Assembly: GCA_003453835.1 (NCBI GenBank)
Contig: DMMN01000037.1
Location: 1-6,659 of the forward strand
DNA: 6,659 bases
From: Bacteroidota bacterium
Lineage (GTDB): Bacteria; Bacteroidota; Ignavibacteria; UBA10030
Reading direction: 5' to 3'
Numbering within the stretch: the stretch's first letter is position 1; every line of letters starts with the position of its first letter. Shown here piece after piece: positions 1 through 4,476 of the stretch. The notes under the pieces were generated by a model. It was not told the origin of the DNA. It ran no database searches and worked only from the letters and a program-made list of their open reading frames with translations. The position numbers and the translations under genes were made by a program.

Positions 1-717
1 GAAGTCGAAGTGCATCGGAAGCCACACGTTTCGATCCTGACGAGCGGAAATGAACTGCTGGATCTCGATGAGCCGCTTGCCCCGGGGAAAATACGCAACA
101 GCAATGCATACGCTCTCCGTGAGCTCGTTCAGGAAACCGGATGCGAGGCAGTAAGCCTCGAACGGTCGCGGGACGAGGAATCGGAGTTGCGCAGGAAGAT
201 GTCAGAAGGCTTGAGATATGATGCGCTCATCACCTCCGGTGGAGTTTCTGTGGGGAAGCACGACATTGTTTTGAAAACCCTGGAGGCGGTGGGTGTCGAG
301 ATACGATTCTGGAAAGTCAACATAAAACCCGGGAAGCCGTTTGCGTTCGGGGTGTACGCGAATCCCGCGGGCGGCGGTCTCGTTCCGGTGTTTGCTTTGC
401 CTGGAAATCCTGTGTCTACCGTCGTGACTTTTCTGCAATTGGTGCGACCGGCACTTCAGAAGATGATGGGCGCCGGGCCCGTGTCTTTTCCGGCCCTGCG
501 AGCAACGCTGGAGCATGACATTGCGAAAAGAGATTCGAAGCGCCACTTCAATCGAGGCATCCTCAGAGGCGAAAACGGCCGTCTATTTGTTCGTGCAACG
601 AGGTCGCAAAGCTCCGGAGTCCTTTCTTCACTCGTGGACGCGAATTGTCTGTTCATCGTGCCTGAGGATCGGATGGATCCGAAGGCCGGCGATGAAGTTG
701 AAGTTGAGCTCCTCTGA
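1..717 (+). CDS. moeA: Molybdopterin molybdenumtransferase MoeA, 3' part (N-terminus outside window)
   Basis: MoeA inserts molybdate into adenylylated molybdopterin, the last step of Mo-MPT cofactor synthesis in the cytoplasm. The reading frame is open from the first base, so this is the C-terminal 238 residues of a protein usually near 400 residues; domains I/II are upstream. A GTG at 10 is in frame but is not a credible start because the conserved domain begins at once. Counting from the window edge, family hallmarks are the TSGN-EL segment near residues 15-19, TSGGVSVG at 78-85, KPGKP at 109-113 and LPGNPVS at 133-139, all in the MPT-binding MogA-like domain III. About 75 residues of beta-barrel domain IV follow. 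The gene ends 9 nt before moaD, so the two are very probably cotranscribed. MogA/MoaB proteins share the TSGG motif, but the KPGKP plus LPGNP pair and the C-terminal extension indicate MoeA. Confidence 0.95.
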   Translation, partial: EVEVHRKPHVSILTSGNELLDLDEPLAPGKIRNSNAYALRELVQETGCEAVSLERSRDEESELRRKMSEGLRYDALITSGGVSVGKHDIVLKTLEAVGVEIRFWKVNIKPGKPFAFGVYANPAGGGLVPVFALPGNPVSTVVTFLQLVRPALQKMMGAGPVSFPALRATLEHDIAKRDSKRHFNRGILRGENGRLFVRATRSQSSGVLSSLVDANCLFIVPEDRMDPKAGDEVEVELL

Positions 718-726
718 GATTTTCTC

Positions 727-972
727 ATGAAAGTAACAATGCGTTTGTTTTCGATTGCCAAAGATCTCGCCGGTTTCGACGCGCGGGAGATCGAGTTGCC
801 GGAGGGCGCGCGAGCGGCGGATGTCTTTGTCGTCCTGAACGCCGTAAGCACCAGCTTCGAGGATTGGCGGCCGAGTCTGATGCTGGCTGTCAATCGGGAA
901 TATGTTTCCAGCGAACACCCGTTGAAGAACGGTGACGAAGTGGCGGTGATCCCGCCGGTGAGCGGAGGGTAA
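727..972 (+). CDS. moaD: Molybdopterin synthase sulfur carrier subunit MoaD
   Basis: This is the small ubiquitin-like subunit of molybdopterin synthase. Its C-terminal glycine is thiocarboxylated and donates sulfur to precursor Z (cPMP) within the MoaD-MoaE complex. The 81-residue product has the usual family length and ends in PVSGG, with the diagnostic Gly-Gly at residues 80-81. The segment KNGDEVAVIPPVSGG near the end is the standard MoaD/ThiS-type tail, and the N-terminus has the RLFSIAKDLAG pattern of MoaD rather than ThiS. The ATG at 727 lies 9 nt after the moeA stop with only a weak purine-rich stretch (gag at 715-717 region), so translation may depend on ribosomes coming off moeA. A second in-frame ATG at 739 would remove the first beta strand and is less likely. 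moaE follows directly. Confidence 0.95.
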   Translation: MKVTMRLFSIAKDLAGFDAREIELPEGARAADVFVVLNAVSTSFEDWRPSLMLAVNREYVSSEHPLKNGDEVAVIPPVSGG

Positions 973-993
973 GGGTCCGTGATTCAACAGCAA

Positions 994-1005
994 CCTCTTC
1001 GGAGG
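994..1005 (+). promoter_or_regulatory. Hairpin with UUCG loop covering the moaE Shine-Dalgarno sequence
   Basis: The 38-nt moaD-moaE spacer holds cctc (994-997), ttcg (998-1001) and gagg (1002-1005). In RNA this folds as a 4-bp perfect stem closed by a C-G pair on a UUCG tetraloop, a loop known to be unusually stable. The right arm and last loop base form the ggagg Shine-Dalgarno sequence (1001-1005), five bases before the GTG start of moaE. The geometry is seen directly; an effect on translation is inferred. Confidence 0.45.
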
Positions 1006-1010
1006 CCACC

Positions 1011-1451
1011 GTGGTTCAGATAACGAGCGAGAAGATTGACGTGCAGGCGGCAGTGGAATCGGTGACGACTCCGGAGTCCGGAGGGATCGATCTCTTCATC
1101 GGGACGACACGGAATCATTCGAAGAACCGCGCTGTTGCATGGTTGGAGTACGAAGCCTACGAGTCGATGGCGCTGAAGATGATGGAGCGACTCGAAGAGG
1201 AAGCGCGCAGCCGGTGGCCGATCAGCAAAGCGGTGCTCATTCATAGAATCGGCAGGGTTGACATCGGCGAGGCGAGCGTTGTCATTGCGGTCTCTTCGGC
1301 GCATCGCAAAGAAGCTTTCGAGGCGTGCAGATTCCTCATCGACAAGCTGAAGCAAGTCGTGCCGATTTGGAAACGAGAGTTCTTCGCCGACGGCACAGTC
1401 GAATGGTCGCGGCAGTATCATGCAGAAGAAGGAACGACAGAGACACTTTGA
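1011..1451 (+). CDS. moaE: Molybdopterin synthase catalytic subunit MoaE
   Basis: MoaE is the large subunit of molybdopterin synthase; with thiocarboxylated MoaD it converts cPMP to molybdopterin by adding the dithiolene sulfurs. The 146-residue product matches the family length. Conserved features are TRNHS at 33-37 (Arg34 corresponds to the substrate-binding Arg of E. coli MoaE), RWPISKAVLIHRIG around 68-81, SSAHR at 95-99 (His98) and KLKQVVPIWKRE at 112-123, which carries the two expected active-site lysines, Lys114 and Lys121. The start is GTG at 1011, chosen because ggagg at 1001-1005 sits at ideal spacing and the product then begins just before the conserved domain. The stop overlaps the moaA start by 4 nt. 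Having moaD and moaE side by side agrees with equal production of the two subunits. Confidence 0.95.
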   Translation: MVQITSEKIDVQAAVESVTTPESGGIDLFIGTTRNHSKNRAVAWLEYEAYESMALKMMERLEEEARSRWPISKAVLIHRIGRVDIGEASVVIAVSSAHRKEAFEACRFLIDKLKQVVPIWKREFFADGTVEWSRQYHAEEGTTETL

Positions 1452-2476
1452 TCGACACCCAATCCACACCACTTCCCCGACAAGCGGCGGTCCTTCAGGA
1501 TGATTCCGGCCGCGTCATCAACAACTTGCGCATCTCGGTCACCGACCGCTGCAATTTCCGCTGTCGCTATTGCATGCCGGAAGAAGGCATGGTGTGGATG
1601 GAGAAATCCGAGCTGTTGAGCTTTGAAGAAATCGTGCGAGTCGCGTCTCTGTTCGCTCAGTTGGGGATCAGCAAGATTCGGTTGACGGGAGGAGAGCCGT
1701 TGATGCGGAAGGATCTCCGACTGCTTGTCGCGAAGCTCGTCCATCTTCAAGGGATCAGAGATCTTGCGCTGACGACGAACGGATTCTTCCTACTCGACCA
1801 GGCTCTCGATTTGTATAATGCCGGTCTCCGGCGGATCAACGTCAGCCTCGATTCACTCGATCAAGTCAAATTCAATCACATGACGCGGCGAGATTATTAC
1901 GAAAGAGTGTGGAGGGGCCTCGATGCGGCCGAGACGCTTGGCTTTGGTCCCATCAAAATCAACGTCGTGCTGATCCGCGGCATCAACGAGGGGGAGATCG
2001 GGAAGTTTGCAACCCTTGCTCGCGCAAGGCCGTTCATTGTTCGCTTCATCGAATTCATGCCAATCGGCGCTGATGACGGATGGACAACGGAGAAGGTGGT
2101 GACGACACGCGAAATTCTTCAGACCATTGAACGAGAGACGGGAATGAGATTGCTGGAGGTTGAGCGGCACGGGAATCAGCCCGCTGACCGGTATCGATTC
2201 GAGGATGGGCGCGGGGAAATCGGGTTCATCAGCTCCGTCAGCGAGCCATTCTGCGAGAGCTGCAATCGTATTCGCATTACGTCGGACGGGAAGCTGCGTA
2301 CGTGCCTGTTCTCCCTCGAGGAGACCGACCTGAAGCGGATGGTGAGGGGCGGTGCGCGGGACGAAGAAATCCTGCAGACCATTCAACAGGCAGTCTGGAA
2401 GAAAGAGCCTGGACATCTCATCAACCGGCCGGAATTTGTCCGCCCCGGCCGCACCATGTCACAGATAGGCGGCTGA
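1448..2476 (+). CDS. moaA: GTP 3',8-cyclase MoaA (radical SAM)
   Basis: MoaA is the radical SAM enzyme that, with MoaC, turns GTP into cyclic pyranopterin monophosphate, the first step of Moco synthesis. With the TTG start at 1448 the product is 342 residues, the usual size. The N-terminal cluster motif CX3CX2C is at Cys35, Cys39 and Cys42 (TDRCNFRCRYCMP), the SAM-binding GGEP is at 81-84, and the second C-terminal [4Fe-4S] site CX2CX13C is at Cys269, Cys272 and Cys286. The protein ends MSQIGG, with the conserved C-terminal Gly-Gly needed for activity in this family. The frame stays open upstream to 1325, but that stretch is the moaE coding sequence in another frame. No ATG or GTG lies between 1448 and the first cluster motif, so TTG overlapping the moaE stop (TTGA) is the best start. 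The nearest purine-rich site, aagga at 1429-1433, is about 14 nt away, suggesting translational coupling. Confidence 0.94.
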   Translation: MIDTQSTPLPRQAAVLQDDSGRVINNLRISVTDRCNFRCRYCMPEEGMVWMEKSELLSFEEIVRVASLFAQLGISKIRLTGGEPLMRKDLRLLVAKLVHLQGIRDLALTTNGFFLLDQALDLYNAGLRRINVSLDSLDQVKFNHMTRRDYYERVWRGLDAAETLGFGPIKINVVLIRGINEGEIGKFATLARARPFIVRFIEFMPIGADDGWTTEKVVTTREILQTIERETGMRLLEVERHGNQPADRYRFEDGRGEIGFISSVSEPFCESCNRIRITSDGKLRTCLFSLEETDLKRMVRGGARDEEILQTIQQAVWKKEPGHLINRPEFVRPGRTMSQIGG

Positions 2477-2532
2477 ACCATCAATCCTACTTTCACCTTA
2501 ACGGAGATTCCAAAAGCGAGAAAGGAGCCTCT

Positions 2533-3066
2533 ATGAAGCTGTCACTCGTGTTGGCTTTGATGCTGCTGCCTGCCTGCAACCAAGACCGACCTCAACAAGA
2601 GGTTCCCGGTCCGACGGTCGCAGAGGATGAGGCCCACATCTCCCAAATGGTCGCATCGTTCCACGCATCGTTGGGGAAAGCCTTGAGAGGTGGAGGAATC
2701 GACACAGATAGCCTGGTCGATGCGTACTTCGACAAAGACATCTACTACGTCACCCCGTGGGGTTGGACGGAGCCCCTCGACTCAACGAAATCCCGTTTTC
2801 GCAAGGCCCTCGGTCGAATCAAGGACTACGATAACAAAGTGGAGTTTCAGCAAGCGAAGGCGTACGGCGACGGTGCCTATGCCTCGTTCATCCTCAGGCA
2901 GAATTCCACAATCGATGGTCAGTTGCTGGAAGAGTATCTGCCAACTACCTGGATTCTCGAGCGCCGGGGCACTTCGTGGAAGATCGTGCGCGCACACCGC
3001 TCGACCGACTACGAGACGTTCCAACAGTACATTGCTCTTCAGAAGAAGCGGGAAGGATCGAAGTAG
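2533..3066 (+). CDS. Predicted lipoprotein with NTF2/SnoaL-like (DUF4440-type) domain
   Basis: The ATG at 2533 is preceded by a strong aaggag (2522-2527) at 5-nt spacing; the frame is open further upstream but overlaps moaA there. The 177-residue product starts with a short lipoprotein signal: Lys2, a hydrophobic stretch, and the lipobox LPAC ending at Cys15. Asn follows the Cys at +2, so inner-membrane retention by the Asp rule is not indicated. After a Pro/Gln-rich linker, residues about 33-165 look like an NTF2-like cone: a helical start, AYFDKDIYYVTPWGW, a variable middle, and the closing strand pattern TSWKIVRAHRSTD at 147-159, which resembles the end of SnoaL/DUF4440 domains. The fold is inferred from pattern, not a search. 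Such domains are often non-catalytic binding or ketosteroid-isomerase-like pockets, so no reaction can be named. It lies 56 nt after moaA with no visible terminator between, so it may share the Moco transcript. Confidence 0.8.
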   Translation: MKLSLVLALMLLPACNQDRPQQEVPGPTVAEDEAHISQMVASFHASLGKALRGGGIDTDSLVDAYFDKDIYYVTPWGWTEPLDSTKSRFRKALGRIKDYDNKVEFQQAKAYGDGAYASFILRQNSTIDGQLLEEYLPTTWILERRGTSWKIVRAHRSTDYETFQQYIALQKKREGSK

Positions 3067-3314
3067 CTGCTGTTGAAGAGAACTGTTTGATGCGTGGCGT
3101 GAGAGTGCCGACCTCGTCAGATGCGTACGGTAATGCATGTAGCGTTGGCTGATATGAGGAGTTGTCTGTATTCAGGGGAGATGAGCTTCCACCACATCCG
3201 CGCCTGCTGACGTCGTTTGGCCGGACATCGCAAGCTCCCTTTCCTCCGCCCTCCTAAAGGGGACCTCGTCAACAAACATTCACCCCGTGATGTGTGAAGC
3301 CACAGGAGTTGGGC
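3067..3314. other. Intergenic region before the molybdoenzyme
   Basis: This 248-nt stretch is the longest non-coding gap in the window. I found no convincing reading frame, RNA gene or T-tailed terminator in it. It holds an imperfect hairpin-like segment near 3236-3263 and two exact copies of gacctcgtca at 3110-3119 and 3262-3271. It is the most likely place for a promoter for the downstream molybdoenzyme, but no clear -35/-10 pair or the Bacteroidota-type TTTG/TAnnTTTG pair stands out. Confidence 0.5.
3237..3261. repeat. Short inverted repeat, possible dispersed pyrimidine-rich element
   Basis: The arms ccctTT (3237-3242) and aaaggg (3256-3261) are exactly complementary over 6 bp around a 13-nt pyrimidine-rich loop (3243-3255). 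No T-run follows, so it is a poor intrinsic terminator. The ccctttcctcc...cctaaagggg style resembles short dispersed repeats found between genes in some FCB genomes, but that likeness is from memory and the copy number cannot be judged from one window. Confidence 0.25.
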
Positions 3315-3920
3315 ATGGGACTGTTCGAGAAGAAAACTACCGTTGGTGGGATCAACGCCTTCGGCAAGCCGAAGCTGCCGCCCGGACAAACCGCGACTGA
3401 GAAATTCCCGGTACTCACCTACGGGGAAACTCCCAAAATCTCCAAAGAGGAGTGGCGATTCATCGTCTGGGGTCTCGTGGAGCAGGAGAGGGATTGGACG
3501 TGGAGTGAGTTTTTGAAGCTACCGCAGACAATCCTGCGGGCAGATTTTCATTGCGTTACTCACTGGAGTCGTTTCGGAGACGAATGGGGAGGCGTGCTCT
3601 TCAGGGATCTCATCAGGCACATCAAACTCAAGCCGGAAGCCAAGCACGTGATACAGCACGCGTACGGTGGATACACAACCAACCTGCCACTTCAACGGAT
3701 GATCGATGAGGACGTGCTCTTCGCCCATACATTCAACGGAGAACCGTTGCCCGAGGAGCATGGCGGGCCGATGCGCGTGTTTACACCACGACGCTATGCA
3801 TGGAAGGGAGCAAAGTGGATACACGGGCTTGAGTTTCTGGCAAACGACAAGCCCGGCTTCTGGGAAGTGAATGGATACAGCAACACCGCCGATCCATGGA
3901 AGGAAGAACGGTTCTGGTAG
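3315..3920 (+). CDS. Sulfite oxidase-like molybdopterin-dependent oxidoreductase (cytoplasmic, YuiH-type)
   Basis: This 201-residue protein is almost wholly one oxidoreductase molybdopterin-binding domain of the sulfite oxidase superfamily. The family-typical LPPGQ at 21-25 and FPVLTYG at 31-37 open the domain. ADFHCVTHWSRFGDEWGG at 76-93 carries Cys80, the expected thiolate ligand of molybdenum. The C-terminal block KGAKWIHGLEF...GFWEVNGYSN...DPWKEERFW is characteristic of the archaeal/bacterial 'sulfite oxidase-like' branch. There is no Tat or Sec signal, no heme domain and no membrane segment, so it should be a soluble cytoplasmic enzyme; the substrate and electron partner are unknown. The ATG at 3315 is preferred over an in-frame GTG at 3294 because aggag (3304-3308) is 6 nt before it. 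Its place just after the Moco genes suggests local cofactor supply. The family uses Mo-MPT without a nucleotide. Confidence 0.92.
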   Translation: MGLFEKKTTVGGINAFGKPKLPPGQTATEKFPVLTYGETPKISKEEWRFIVWGLVEQERDWTWSEFLKLPQTILRADFHCVTHWSRFGDEWGGVLFRDLIRHIKLKPEAKHVIQHAYGGYTTNLPLQRMIDEDVLFAHTFNGEPLPEEHGGPMRVFTPRRYAWKGAKWIHGLEFLANDKPGFWEVNGYSNTADPWKEERFW

Positions 3921-3952
3921 AGAATTTCGTCTCGAACGAGAGGCAACGTAGA

Positions 3953-4438
3953 ATGTCTTCAAAGCGAAATGGAACACCGACGATTCATCGCTTCGTGCGG
4001 ATGGCTGTTTTCCTCGCCGGATCCATCTATCTTGTTTCCTGCTCGTCATCCAGGCGAAGCATCGGAAGGCAGGCCGACAGCATTCCCCCAGGCACCTGTC
4101 GCGTCTCCGTCACCGTCATCTCGATCGATACAACACGATCCGCTTCAAGTTCAAACGATCCATGCTCAAAAGCGCCCTGCAATGCGACAGTGCGCATCGA
4201 CAACGTTATCGGATATGGATCGGCGTTTCCAAAACCGCTCGCACGAGGTGCAACGATTGTCGTAACGTTCGCCTACACCGTAGCTCCGACAAAAGATTTG
4301 TTGCCACGTCTAGGTAAGGCATATCCCGGAGTCCGGATCGGCACAACGCTCGAAGCCGATATTCACTCAGAAATGAGGCTCTCGCTGGGCGGCCGCGAAA
4401 ACTTCTCGTTCATAATCTACGGTTACAGCATCCACTAA
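3953..4438 (+). CDS. Predicted lipoprotein of unknown family with CX4C motif
   Basis: I do not recognise this family. The 161-residue product from ATG 3953 has a basic N-region, a hydrophobic segment at about 17-28 and the lipobox LVSC ending at Cys30, followed by a Ser/Arg-rich linker. The mature part has three more cysteines, Cys49, Cys71 and Cys76, the last two as CX4C (DPCSKAPC). Alternating hydrophobic residues (CRVSVTVISID, ATVRIDNVIGYG, TIVVTFAYTV) point to a small beta-rich domain, perhaps OB-fold-like. The conserved-looking core is VIGYGSAFPKPLARG followed by PTKDLLPRL. The frame also has an ATG at 3896, inside the preceding gene, and one at 4001; 3953 is chosen because gagagg (3938-3943) is 9 nt before it and it does not overlap the molybdoenzyme. 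The 4001 start would give a shorter but still valid signal. It begins 32 nt after the molybdoenzyme stop, so cotranscription is likely. Confidence 0.75.
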   Translation: MSSKRNGTPTIHRFVRMAVFLAGSIYLVSCSSSRRSIGRQADSIPPGTCRVSVTVISIDTTRSASSSNDPCSKAPCNATVRIDNVIGYGSAFPKPLARGATIVVTFAYTVAPTKDLLPRLGKAYPGVRIGTTLEADIHSEMRLSLGGRENFSFIIYGYSIH

Positions 4439-4476
4439 CTGATCTCACCTACACCACAGGGAGGCAATTCAGCTCG

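Noticed and set aside
1325..1447. Possible N-terminal extension of MoaA (frame open upstream of 1448)
   Set aside because: The stretch is the moaE coding sequence read in another frame, and its translation is basic and low-complexity with no MoaA similarity; the family length is met from 1448.
2302..2532. Upstream extension of the NTF2-like lipoprotein frame
   Set aside because: It overlaps the end of moaA, and the ATG at 2533 has both an ideal ribosome binding site and a proper lipoprotein signal directly after it.
3145..3173. Possible sigma70-like promoter (ttggct with a weak gtattc box)
   Set aside because: Both boxes are poor matches and spacing had to be chosen to fit; not enough to call.
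3930..3941. Palindrome tctcg-aa-cgaga just before the ribosome binding site of the second lipoprotein
   Set aside because: The 2-nt loop is too short for an RNA hairpin and a 5-bp palindrome is common by chance.
3519..4049. 176-residue reading frame on the minus strand
   Set aside because: It lies antisense to the molybdoenzyme and spans the gap into the next gene, with no domain pattern; the + strand product is clearly conserved.
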